Below, in pieces: positions 1 through 6,772 of a stretch of DNA of 6,869 nt (position 1 is the first letter of the stretch; every line of letters begins with the position of its first letter). Origin of the DNA: Flavobacteriales bacterium (lineage in GTDB: Bacteria > Bacteroidota > Bacteroidia > UBA10329); NCBI GenBank assembly GCA_003456455.1, contig DMRV01000299.1:1-6869 (forward strand). The letters are read 5' to 3'. A program made the translations under genes and the position numbers. The notes below the pieces were generated by a model, which was given only the letters and a program-made list of their open reading frames with translations, had not been told where the DNA came from and did no database searches.

Positions 1-303
1 GTGCCTTTGTGTCTTGTTTCGGCAAAGGTTATTGGGGTTATGCGCATGCTTGATGGTGGTGCTTCTGACGATAAAATAATCGCTGTTGCAGAGTACGATA
101 TGAGTGTGAATCACATCAACGATATTGAGGAATTACCAAAACATTTTCTGAGAGAACTCCGAATCTTTTTTGAAGACTACAAGAAATTGGAGAACAAAAC
201 CGTGGATGTAGAAGAGTTTCAGAACAGAGAAGTGGCTCAGGGGCTAGTTAAACAGAGTATGGTTGATTACGAGAACCTGATTAAAGGAGCTACAAAACTC
301 TAA
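1..303 (+). CDS. ppa: Inorganic pyrophosphatase, family I, C-terminal part (5' end outside window)
   Basis: This is the C-terminal 100 residues of a soluble family I inorganic pyrophosphatase, the cytoplasmic enzyme that hydrolyses pyrophosphate to two phosphates and so pulls biosynthetic reactions forward. The segment [12 protein letters not shown] aligns with the E. coli active-site segment, placing D18, D23 and K25 (numbered in this fragment) at the positions of E. coli Asp97, Asp102 and Lys104. FFEDYKKLE at 57-65 supplies the conserved Tyr-Lys pair (Y60, K61; E. coli Tyr141 and Lys142). The reading frame is open from base 1. The GTG there falls inside the conserved fold, after the N-terminal catalytic residues should have occurred, so it is not the start; the gene begins upstream of the window. 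It ends with TAA at 301-303 and a strong terminator follows 25 bases later. Nothing suggests it is broken. Confidence 0.93.
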   Translation: MPLCLVSAKVIGVMRMLDGGASDDKIIAVAEYDMSVNHINDIEELPKHFLRELRIFFEDYKKLENKTVDVEEFQNREVAQGLVKQSMVDYENLIKGATKL

Positions 304-328
304 CTATCTGTTCGGATAGGTGAGTAGG

Positions 329-374
329 GGTCTGCAAACGCGCTTATAGCGCATTTGCAGACCTTTTTGTTTTT
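329..374 (+). terminator. Rho-independent terminator of the pyrophosphatase gene
   Basis: The arms GGTCTGCAAACGCGC (329-343) and GCGCATTTGCAGACC (349-363) form a 15-pair stem with a single C-A mismatch around a TTATA loop. The stem is followed by TTTTTGTTTTT (364-374). No T tract exists on the opposite strand, so it should act only on plus-strand transcription. A minor 5-bp inverted repeat, CTATC/GATAG at 304-319, lies between the stop codon and the terminator; I give it no function. Confidence 0.93.
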
Positions 375-513
375 CAAAGGCCTAACACGTCTGCTCATTC
401 TGCCATATCCATAATTATGTTGCAAACTTTCACACTATTAAACTTAGTCGGAATCTTGTAATACTATTCCGCTGGCATCTGAGGTTCTTGCATTAACCAA
501 AACCAACCGAACC

Positions 514-1959
514 ATGAATGCCAGAACCCTCAGTCTTGTTGCATGCGTATCGTGTACAACAAGTGTCTTTGCCCAAGAACGATTAGGGCTTGCCAACAGT
601 AATTATGCGGGAACCACCGGAATGCCGCTCAATCCATCTAGTATGGTTGATAGCAAGGCGTGGTTAGATATTAACCTTGTGGGTGTAGATGCCTTTGCTT
701 GGAATAACTTCTCGTATTTCGGTAAGGGCGATTACTACGTTTGGGATGATGTTTTTAAGGGCAATATTCCAACGTCTTTGTACCGAACTAACGGCAAGCA
801 AAAACATGCTGCTGCCAATGTTAGAGTAGATGGACCAAGCTTTACGCTGAGTCACGGTAAGAATGCCTTTGGCTTTCATACTGCGGCTAGGGTGTTTGTT
901 TCTGCCGAAGACCTTTCTGAGCCTACCGCCTTGTTTATCCGTGAGGGGCTGGATTACGTGCCACAGCAAACCATAAACTATGACCAAAACAAGATGGGCG
1001 CTTTTGCTACCGCTTGGGCAGAAGTGGGCTTGAGCTATGGCCGCATTGTTTATCAAGAAGGAAAAGACATGATAAACGTGGGTGTTACCGCTAAATACCT
1101 CATGGGAATTGGGCACATGAGTGTCTATTTAGATGAAGTAAATCACACCGTGGTTGACGACCAAGACTGGGCCGTTTCTAACCTTACGGGTCAGTATGCC
1201 ATTACGGAACCAGGGTTTGCCAACGGACATGGTTTTGGTGTTGACCTTGGTGTTACCTACAAACGTATGCTGGAAGAAGTAGGAGATTACGCTCCACATA
1301 CCGCTCAATCAGATTGCGGAACCATTGATTACCGTTATAAGATTGGAGTTTCGTTACTCGATTTGGGTGGAATTAACTTCAACAAGAATTCGCTTATCAG
1401 AACGTTTGAGAATTCGACCACTACGTGGGAAAGTTATCCAGATGCTGAACTCAATGGCATCGGAGACATTGATAACCTCATTGCTTCGCAGTTCGCTTCG
1501 GATGCTGGAAGCATGAAAACGGGAACACGGTATAGCGCAAGTATTCCAAGTGCCATTTCTGTTCAGTTTGATTACAACTTGGGCAAGAACTTTTACGCGA
1601 ATGCCACTTGGGTGCAAGGGTTTAAAATAGGTAAGCGTACTACAGGAATAAGAAGAAGTGTAATAGGTATAACGCCACGCTACGAGCACAAATGGTTTGA
1701 AGCCGCATTACCTATTTCGTTGTACGATTACCGCTCACCAATGGTCGGATTGGCCTTTCGTTTCTACAACGTAACCATTGGTTCAGACAACATTCTTCCA
1801 TTCATTGTTCCGATGAATATCTATTCTGGGAACATCTACGCTAGCGTTAAAATCACACCGTTTAAGAATCCCGCTTGCGGAAAGGGAAGGGCCGCGAAGA
1901 AGTCGAAGAAGGGAAGGGTTAAGCCAGGAAGTGCCGTTGATTGTCCTGCATTTATGTAA
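514..1959 (+). CDS. Predicted outer-membrane beta-barrel protein, DUF5723-like
   Basis: The 481-residue protein starts with a short signal peptide (residues 1-20, ending SVFA before QER), so it is exported. Residues about 25-60 read N-Y-A-G-T-T-G-MPLNPSSMVDS and then LDINLVG; this asparagine/proline-rich start followed by a 'DINL.G' strand is what I recall of the Bacteroidota DUF5723 outer-membrane family, although no search was run. The rest alternates polar and aromatic/hydrophobic residues with many Gly, Tyr and Phe, as expected for a beta barrel, and the last predicted strand ends in aromatic Phe450 (KITPF). A basic tail follows at 451-481 (GRAAKKSKKGRVK) with two Cys residues at 455 and 477. 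The ATG is preceded by an A/C-rich leader with no Shine-Dalgarno, and no clear TTG/TAnnTTTG promoter is visible at 375-513. The function is unknown. The 3' end overlaps the convergent permease gene by 8 bases. Confidence 0.85.
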   Translation: MNARTLSLVACVSCTTSVFAQERLGLANSNYAGTTGMPLNPSSMVDSKAWLDINLVGVDAFAWNNFSYFGKGDYYVWDDVFKGNIPTSLYRTNGKQKHAAANVRVDGPSFTLSHGKNAFGFHTAARVFVSAEDLSEPTALFIREGLDYVPQQTINYDQNKMGAFATAWAEVGLSYGRIVYQEGKDMINVGVTAKYLMGIGHMSVYLDEVNHTVVDDQDWAVSNLTGQYAITEPGFANGHGFGVDLGVTYKRMLEEVGDYAPHTAQSDCGTIDYRYKIGVSLLDLGGINFNKNSLIRTFENSTTTWESYPDAELNGIGDIDNLIASQFASDAGSMKTGTRYSASIPSAISVQFDYNLGKNFYANATWVQGFKIGKRTTGIRRSVIGITPRYEHKWFEAALPISLYDYRSPMVGLAFRFYNVTIGSDNILPFIVPMNIYSGNIYASVKITPFKNPACGKGRAAKKSKKGRVKPGSAVDCPAFM

Positions 1960-2695
1960 AGTCAATAATCACTTTCCCTAGTGTGATTACCCCTGTAATG
2001 AGAATGAGTACCAGAACAGTTGATTTGAACTGCTCTTCAGAAAAGCGGTCGAGTATTTTCTTGCCAATCCAAGTGCCAAGAACACTCACTACCAGAAGGA
2101 TTGGAATGAGGTAGAGGTCGTGGTAATGCACGTATCCGTTGAGCGTGTAGACAACACTTCGGCTAGCATCAATACCAAGGTCGATAATAGCAGATGTGGC
2201 AATGAAAACCTCGGTCTTCATGTTGAATGCGGCAAGCGTAATTCCGCGGATAGCGCCACCTGTTCCGAGCACTCCGGCAACAAGCCCAGAGAGTACCCCG
2301 CCACCAATGGAGTTACGAACGGTGGGTTTTACTTCTAGCCTTTTAAATATCAGGAAAGTGAGGCTGGTACCAATCAAGAAAATTGCCAATGCGATTTCAA
2401 GAATCTCCGATGCTAAAAACTTGCTGATGTAGGCACCAATTATCACAAAAATGACAGCCGGAATCCCTAATGAAAGCACCACCTTTTTATTGAATCCCTT
2501 TCGGAAGAAAGCAATCTTGGTAATGTTACTTGAGACATGAAATAATGCTGTAATTCCGAGTACGGAATGAAAGTCTAGAAAATAACTAGCAATGGGTACA
2601 AAGAACAGCGATGAACCGAAACCACCCACCGTTCCTAGTATCTCCGCTAGGAGAGCAAGTAGTATGAAGAGTGGGAGGTATTCTATATAATTCAC
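1952..2695 (-). CDS. TSUP / TauE-SafE family inner-membrane permease
   Basis: This 247-residue, very hydrophobic protein has about seven or eight membrane segments and the internal repeat typical of the TSUP (TauE/SafE, formerly DUF81) family. A glycine-rich hairpin GTVGGFGSS at 21-29 near the N-terminus is echoed by GVLGTGGAIRG at 141-151 in the second half. Its length is normal for the family. Characterised members move sulfite, thiosulfate, sulfoacetate or related organosulfur anions across the cytoplasmic membrane, but sequence alone rarely gives the substrate and none is assigned here. The start is GTG at 2693-2695. There is no ATG in the frame before the conserved first helix, and an in-frame TAA, the stop of the bestrophin gene, lies 27 bases upstream, so GTG is the only good choice. 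The 24-base gap indicates co-transcription with the bestrophin gene. The stop codon lies inside the end of the convergent outer-membrane protein gene. Confidence 0.9.
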   Translation of the reverse strand: MNYIEYLPLFILLALLAEILGTVGGFGSSLFFVPIASYFLDFHSVLGITALFHVSSNITKIAFFRKGFNKKVVLSLGIPAVIFVIIGAYISKFLASEILEIALAIFLIGTSLTFLIFKRLEVKPTVRNSIGGGVLSGLVAGVLGTGGAIRGITLAAFNMKTEVFIATSAIIDLGIDASRSVVYTLNGYVHYHDLYLIPILLVVSVLGTWIGKKILDRFSEEQFKSTVLVLILITGVITLGKVIIDFT

Positions 2696-2719
2696 AGAGA
2701 GGTATACTGATAAACCAAG

Positions 2720-3706
2720 TTAAAGTGAAAATCCATTCTCAGCAGGAATTGGTCCTGGAATATTCGTGTCATTAATCATCTCGCGCAGGTCAATTTCAAT
2801 GCCCCTGGAGATGGTTGTAATTGGCACATCATTGTAGGTTCCTTCAAATGGATTTTCTGAATAATCACCAATCTTTTCCATCAGGAAGAAAATCCAAGTT
2901 ACTAATCCAACTACAAACGGACAGACCCAAAATCCAATTCCAGTCATATCATGGAATACATCCATAATTCCAAAAGGTAGAATCCCACAGAAAACAAACG
3001 TTAACCACAAGGCGGTAGAAGCATACTGACGAGGAAAAGGGAAGTTCTTAATACGCTCAGCCTTTCCTTGTCCAGCATAGAAATTGGAGATTAAATGAAC
3101 TAGCTCCATATGACGGAAATCTTCATACAATCCCATGTCCCTCAATTCTTGAAGGCGCTTTGATTGCGTAGCCAATATCTGTGTAGCAGTATTGGCATTT
3201 GACTCGTACCGTTTGACTTCATCCTTCGGGATGTATGCTTCTAATTCCTCGTCCAGTTTCTCAATGTATTCTTCACAAATATTAGGAGCATATTTCCCTG
3301 CAATTCTGTTTTCGGTGTGTTCCCATTCGCGGCTTAACCTAAGCTGATAGCGTAACGCGGTTAACCAAGCTACATGACGGTAAATCAATTCTTTCTTGAT
3401 GGCATCTGAATTTTCGCCCTGTACAAATGAAATTACCTGCGTTCCGAATGAGCGACTGTCGTTTACAATCCCACCCCAAATTTTCCGAGCTTCCCAAGTT
3501 CGGTCGTAAGAACTATTGTTCTTAAAACCAAGATAAAAAGCGACCGCAATACCAATCACACTTATTGGTTGCCAAGGCAATGAAAAATGAATGTCAAGAA
3601 CTTCGTGAGCAATACAAAGCGCGAGAGAGTATAGCGTTCCAATAATGAAAGGCCACTTTGACCAATTGAAGGTCATTCCGAAGCTGTAATTCCTTTTTAC
3701 GTACAT
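2720..3706 (-). CDS. Bestrophin-family ion channel protein
   Basis: This 328-residue protein matches the bacterial bestrophin (formerly UPF0187) family, pentameric channels of the inner membrane; eukaryotic members conduct chloride and the Klebsiella homologue conducts cations. Diagnostic segments appear in order: a pore-neck helix ISVIGIAVAFYLGF at 48-61, FKNNSSYDRTWEARKIWGG at 61-79, the AERIKNFPFPRQY cluster at 216-228, and ENPFEGTYNDVPI with IEIDLREM at 284-310. Membrane helices are likely at about 17-35, 47-61, 228-250 and 257-277. The region 120-200 between helices 2 and 3 is charged and helical, as expected for the cytosolic part. The ATG at 3704-3706 is well placed; the next Met (residue 11) would shorten the conserved N-terminus. 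A candidate -7 promoter element lies 23 bases upstream. It shares its frame with the downstream permease, separated by one TAA and eight codons. Ion selectivity cannot be read from this sequence. Confidence 0.93.
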   Translation of the reverse strand: MYVKRNYSFGMTFNWSKWPFIIGTLYSLALCIAHEVLDIHFSLPWQPISVIGIAVAFYLGFKNNSSYDRTWEARKIWGGIVNDSRSFGTQVISFVQGENSDAIKKELIYRHVAWLTALRYQLRLSREWEHTENRIAGKYAPNICEEYIEKLDEELEAYIPKDEVKRYESNANTATQILATQSKRLQELRDMGLYEDFRHMELVHLISNFYAGQGKAERIKNFPFPRQYASTALWLTFVFCGILPFGIMDVFHDMTGIGFWVCPFVVGLVTWIFFLMEKIGDYSENPFEGTYNDVPITTISRGIEIDLREMINDTNIPGPIPAENGFSL

Positions 3707-3725
3707 GAGGTAGGGTAGATGATTG

Positions 3726-3747
3726 ACGCAAATCTAAAGATTCGCGT
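3726..3747 (-). promoter_or_regulatory. Intercistronic hairpin / palindrome between receptor and bestrophin genes
   Basis: On the minus strand the arms ACGCGAATCT and AGATTTGCGT are complementary over ten positions, counting one G-U wobble, and are separated only by TT; opening the innermost pair gives a nine-pair stem with a TTTA loop. It starts 10 bases after the receptor stop codon. No T tract follows it in the minus direction, so a classical intrinsic terminator is unlikely. It contains the candidate -7 element listed separately, so as DNA it could equally be an operator. Confidence 0.55.
3729..3736 (-). promoter_or_regulatory. Candidate Bacteroidota -7 promoter element for the bestrophin-permease pair
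   Basis: The minus strand reads TAGATTTG, an exact match to the Bacteroidota -7 consensus TAnnTTTG. It lies 22 bases before the bestrophin ATG, which would give a leader of roughly 15 bases. The weakness is the -33 region: no TTG lies 17-23 bases upstream; the nearest is 29 bases upstream, inside the receptor stop region. It may be a weak or activator-dependent promoter, or a chance match. Confidence 0.35.
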
Positions 3748-3756
3748 AAGAGAAAA

Positions 3757-6069
3757 TTAGAATGACAAATTCAATCGGACATTCACATTCCAACTCAAGT
3801 CATCCGCAAAATAGCGCTGACGGTTGAGGTAGTCTCGGTAAACGGTGTTCAGGAGATTGTCTCCCGAAATGGAACAGCGCAACTTGGTTTTCTTCAATTT
3901 GAAAGTAGTTCCAATGCTTGCGCCAAGCAGAAAGTAGCCATTTGGGGCAGGAGCAATGTCTTGATTTGCATTTAGATGCGTTTGCTCAAAAACGTACTGA
4001 CCATTTACAGAAATAGACGAGTTTTTGATTCTGTCTCCATCCTTGAAAGAATAGGCAAATGAACCAAACAAGTTGTTTGATGGCATGTAAACCAATGGTT
4101 GATTATTGCTCACGTCATCTCCCTGCAAGAACGAATATTTGGCAATAAACCGGATGCTCTCAATTGGTTCGTAAGAAACCAATGCATCAAGACCAGCAAT
4201 AGTAGCATCGGTCTGTTGGTAGGTGAACAGCGGAAACGCTCCACGGATTGTTAATCGGAACTCATCTTCGGGTTGTAGATAAATGAAATTGCTGACGTAT
4301 TGATAATAGCCAAGAAGTTGCATGAACAGTTTCTTCTTCACATTCCAATCGGCAGAAAGCACAATTTTGGTTGATTGTTCGTTCTTGAGGTTTCTGTTTC
4401 CTTCTTCAATTCCACTTACGCCTTGGTGCAAACCTGCGCTGTATAACTCGTTGACTTCTGGAGAACGAAGTACATGACCTAAGTTCAGGTTTAGCTTTAA
4501 CTGTGGCAGAACTTTATACCGAATCCCTGAAGACAAACTGTAGTTGTGAAACGTGTGATATCGTCTTTCAATCTCTCTAGGAAGCGATTGAGATATAGTT
4601 AAGACTTGGAAGTAATTCAGGTCGTATCGGGCACCCAATTCGTAGAGCAACTTCTTGTGTTCTTCCTGAAAAATGGCGAATGCACCTAAACGATACGCAC
4701 GATAATCAGGGATAAGTGGCAGAATTCCTGTTTCAGGATTGTTCGTGTTGTCGGTCAAGCGTAATTGAATACCCGTTTTAAGCTGTCTACCGTGGTCAAA
4801 GAAATGCTTGTACATACCTTCTAGGTAATGGTCCCATTGCAGGAGGCTTAGAGCCGGCAAATCGCTTCTATCAGCTCTACGGACATCAAACTCTTTGCGG
4901 TTGTTTACTTGTCCGCCATATTTGAGACTAAGACTTTGATGCTCATTGAAGATATGATTGCTTTCTAGCTTCAGCAAATGGTGTTGAACGGTTTGTCTTG
5001 GCTCGTTTATCGCGTATGAGAATTGGTCGTCCGTAAAGAATGGAACATCACGTTCTATGGCATCTTCCAAATCGGTAAGATTGCCGATATGAGAACCGCG
5101 TAAAATGGCTATTTCCGTATTGAACAGACTGTAATACAACTTCATTTCCCACTTTGGACTGAAGTGCTTTTCAATCTGCGCTGCAACGTTGTATTCTCGT
5201 TTTCCCGTATTGGTGAGGTAATAATTTGGAGCGCTTCTGTCTCCGATAACCTTGGCCGTTGCCGAAACACGCCAAGCGGCCCATTTGTCATACTTTTCTA
5301 GTCTCGCGTTAAGCGTATTTCCTAAACCATTGGTTTGAAAAATGTAATTGATGCTACCATGCAAATGCGGATCGTTGGGAATTTCATCTGGTTCAATAAG
5401 AACAACGCCACCTAAAGAACCACCAGGGTAGGCCAAGGCACCAGCGCCTTTAACCACCGAAATATGATCTGCAACGTAGGGGTCAATTTCTGGTGCATGG
5501 TCGTTTCCCCATTGCTGACCGCTTTGAGCAAGGCCGTTGTTTAGGATGGTGACTCGATTACCTGAAAGTCCATGAACTACAGGTTTAGAAACTCCAGCAC
5601 CGCTTTTAATACTGCTAACACCTGTCATCGACTCTAACATCTCAGAAAGGTCCTTGTTTGCTATTTCAGCAATGTCTTCTTTGTTGATGGATGTACTTGC
5701 CGCTGTTTCGTGTTCTGAATGATGGTCATGAATCTCAACTTCGTCTATTAACTCATTGTGATGGTGCATGTTAATGCTGATTACCGTATCCTTTTGTAGA
5801 GATATAAAAACGCTCCTTGTTTCACAGCCAATATGATTGAAACGAAGATGGTAATCGCCTTGGCAAAGTTTACTTAGACTGAAGTTTCCAAGGCTATCTG
5901 AAGCCACTCCAGTTTGTAGTTCTTCAACGTAAATAGTTCCATACGCCATTGGAATTCCTGTGCTTTCATCTGCCACATTTCCTGAAATGGAAAGTGTACA
6001 ATCTTGTGCTTTGCTTAAGAACGGAAGCAAGAGAAACGAGAAAAGGAGAACGTTTTGGAGTCTTCTCAT
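3757..6069 (-). CDS. TonB-dependent outer-membrane receptor, ZnuD-like / metal-type candidate
   Basis: This 770-residue protein is a TonB-dependent receptor that would import a ligand across the outer membrane using TonB-ExbBD energy. A signal peptide (1-21, ending SKAQ) precedes a carboxypeptidase-regulatory-like domain at about 26-100. A His-rich linker follows at 101-121 (seven His, including HHH at 102-104 and HDHHSEH at 114-120). The plug spans about 125-228, with KPVVHGLSGNRVTILNNG and then QQWGNDHAPEIDP at 185-197, a segment resembling the DHA..IDP signature of ZnuD-like receptors. The 22-strand barrel occupies the rest, with LRSPEVNELYSAGLHQG at 534-550, and ends in Phe770 as barrel-assembly signals do. 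The ATG at 6067-6069 is preferred: a TTG at 6117 in the same frame would add 16 charged residues before the signal peptide and run through a strong hairpin. The lipoprotein gene lies 48 bases upstream. Zinc or another transition metal is a guess from family resemblance; no metal-regulator box was identified. Confidence 0.93.
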   Translation of the reverse strand: MRRLQNVLLFSFLLLPFLSKAQDCTLSISGNVADESTGIPMAYGTIYVEELQTGVASDSLGNFSLSKLCQGDYHLRFNHIGCETRSVFISLQKDTVISINMHHHNELIDEVEIHDHHSEHETAASTSINKEDIAEIANKDLSEMLESMTGVSSIKSGAGVSKPVVHGLSGNRVTILNNGLAQSGQQWGNDHAPEIDPYVADHISVVKGAGALAYPGGSLGGVVLIEPDEIPNDPHLHGSINYIFQTNGLGNTLNARLEKYDKWAAWRVSATAKVIGDRSAPNYYLTNTGKREYNVAAQIEKHFSPKWEMKLYYSLFNTEIAILRGSHIGNLTDLEDAIERDVPFFTDDQFSYAINEPRQTVQHHLLKLESNHIFNEHQSLSLKYGGQVNNRKEFDVRRADRSDLPALSLLQWDHYLEGMYKHFFDHGRQLKTGIQLRLTDNTNNPETGILPLIPDYRAYRLGAFAIFQEEHKKLLYELGARYDLNYFQVLTISQSLPREIERRYHTFHNYSLSSGIRYKVLPQLKLNLNLGHVLRSPEVNELYSAGLHQGVSGIEEGNRNLKNEQSTKIVLSADWNVKKKLFMQLLGYYQYVSNFIYLQPEDEFRLTIRGAFPLFTYQQTDATIAGLDALVSYEPIESIRFIAKYSFLQGDDVSNNQPLVYMPSNNLFGSFAYSFKDGDRIKNSSISVNGQYVFEQTHLNANQDIAPAPNGYFLLGASIGTTFKLKKTKLRCSISGDNLLNTVYRDYLNRQRYFADDLSWNVNVRLNLSF

Positions 6070-6080
6070 TTGAAGAAATA

Positions 6081-6110
6081 AACTCCGCTCAGCTTTCACC
6101 GAACGGAGTT
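6081..6110 (-). promoter_or_regulatory. GAAA-capped hairpin between lipoprotein and receptor genes
   Basis: On the minus strand, AACTCCGTTCGGT (6110-6098) and GCTGAGCGGAGTT (6093-6081) pair over all 13 positions, with three G-U wobbles, around a GAAA loop. It begins 7 bases after the lipoprotein stop and ends 11 bases before the receptor ATG, so it fills most of the 48-base gap. The bases after it (TATTTCTTC) are T-rich but interrupted, so it could be a leaky terminator, an mRNA end-protector for the lipoprotein cistron, or a structure that limits initiation at the receptor ATG. The pairing is seen directly; the role is inference. Confidence 0.75.
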
Positions 6111-6117
6111 CATCCAA

Positions 6118-6687
6118 TTACTGAACAGTTACTTCAAACGTAACTTGGATGTCTGTTTCGCCACCCGCATTCGTGATGTCACCATCAGAAACACCAGTAG
6201 CCGACTTATCTGGTTCGTGTCTTAGCGTAATGGTTAACGAAGCGGTTGATGGTGCACCAACAGTAAAATTGGTCAATAACCCAATTGGGTTTCCGTTAAT
6301 ATCTGCATCAGCATAAGTGATGTTGCCGTCAAATCCAAAGCTGTTTAACGTATAAAACAGTTGGTGCTCGGCTGCTTCTTCAGCAACTTCAACGGTAATG
6401 TCTTCTGTTTCAGAACCTGATTCATTAAGAAGCGACATAACACCAACATAAGTGGTGTTTGCTGCAAGCGTACCTGTAGTAATTACGGGTGCACTGCCGC
6501 CATCACCATCTAAATCTCGGAATTCAAACTGTACGATACTTCCACCGCCTTGTGGTGTAAGTGTATACGTAACGGTGGTAATAAGTTCTTCTTCATTCGG
6601 AACTTCTGGATCATCCTTTTCGCAAGAAGTAAAGAATAGGATTGATAATAGGGGCAGAGCCCACAATATGTGCTTAATGTTTTTCAT
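6118..6687 (-). CDS. Predicted surface-exposed lipoprotein paired with the TonB-dependent receptor
   Basis: This 189-residue protein has a type II signal peptide (charged KNIKH, hydrophobic core to residue 20) and a lipobox FTSC with Cys22 as the lipidated residue. The following residues, EKDD, fit the K-(D/E)2 lipoprotein export signal described in Bacteroidota, so the mature protein is probably on the cell surface. The rest looks beta-rich and acidic. Two Asp/Asn loops resemble calcium-binding turns: DLDGDG at 58-63 and DADINGN at 127-133. Possible metal-binding side chains also occur in EEAAEHQ (103-109) and RHEP (156-159). I recall similar Bacteroidota proteins beside TonB-dependent receptors, annotated as type 1 periplasmic binding fold proteins, but see no independent support for that fold. 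It is first of the lipoprotein-receptor pair, with ATG at 6685-6687 and a candidate promoter just upstream. Its ligand and function are unknown. Confidence 0.88.
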   Translation of the reverse strand: MKNIKHILWALPLLSILFFTSCEKDDPEVPNEEELITTVTYTLTPQGGGSIVQFEFRDLDGDGGSAPVITTGTLAANTTYVGVMSLLNESGSETEDITVEVAEEAAEHQLFYTLNSFGFDGNITYADADINGNPIGLLTNFTVGAPSTASLTITLRHEPDKSATGVSDGDITNAGGETDIQVTFEVTVQ

Positions 6688-6704
6688 GATTTCGTATAAA
6701 AAGT

Positions 6705-6733
6705 TGAAACTAGCCTATATGATAAGCCAGCAA
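6705..6733 (-). promoter_or_regulatory. Candidate promoter for the lipoprotein-receptor operon
   Basis: The minus strand has TTG at 6733-6731, an 18-base spacer, then TAGTTTCA at 6712-6705. The second element matches TAnnTTTG at five of six specified positions. Spacing fits the Bacteroidota TTG/TAnnTTTG pattern, and the predicted start would lie about ten bases before the lipoprotein ATG. An imperfect inverted repeat, TGACCA-N4-TGGCCA, sits just upstream at 6740-6755. The match could be chance. Confidence 0.35.
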
Positions 6734-6772
6734 AATGTTTGACCAGACTTGGCCATTAATAATTCGAGAAAA

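Noticed and set aside
1..3. GTG at base 1 as the true start of the pyrophosphatase
   Set aside because: It would remove the N-terminal half with several catalytic residues; the frame is simply open to the window edge.
410..419. Perfect palindrome CATAATTATG upstream of the outer-membrane protein gene
   Set aside because: Short and AT-rich; expected by chance at this length, and no promoter element could be placed beside it.
664..1116. 150-codon minus-strand frame inside the DUF5723-like gene
   Set aside because: It is antisense to a well-supported coding frame, and its translation shows no family motif or consistent composition.
1354..1689. 111-codon minus-strand frame inside the DUF5723-like gene
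   Set aside because: Antisense shadow with no recognisable domain and Ser/Arg-rich filler composition.
1967..1988. Inverted repeat AATCAC-N10-GTGATT as a terminator for the outer-membrane protein gene
   Set aside because: Only six pairs with a 10-base loop, no T tract after it, and it lies within permease coding sequence.
2120..2432. Plus-strand frames opposite the permease gene
   Set aside because: Both are antisense to the TSUP reading frame and show no protein-like features.
6070..6117. TTG start extending the receptor by 16 residues (DELRSVKAERSLFLQ)
   Set aside because: The added residues are charged, would precede and spoil a normal signal peptide, and are encoded by the intercistronic hairpin; the ATG at 6069 gives a standard exported protein.
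6452..6742. 96-codon plus-strand frame opposite the lipoprotein start and promoter
   Set aside because: Antisense to the lipoprotein; low-complexity Ser/Pro/Val stretch, no motif, and it runs through the candidate promoter.
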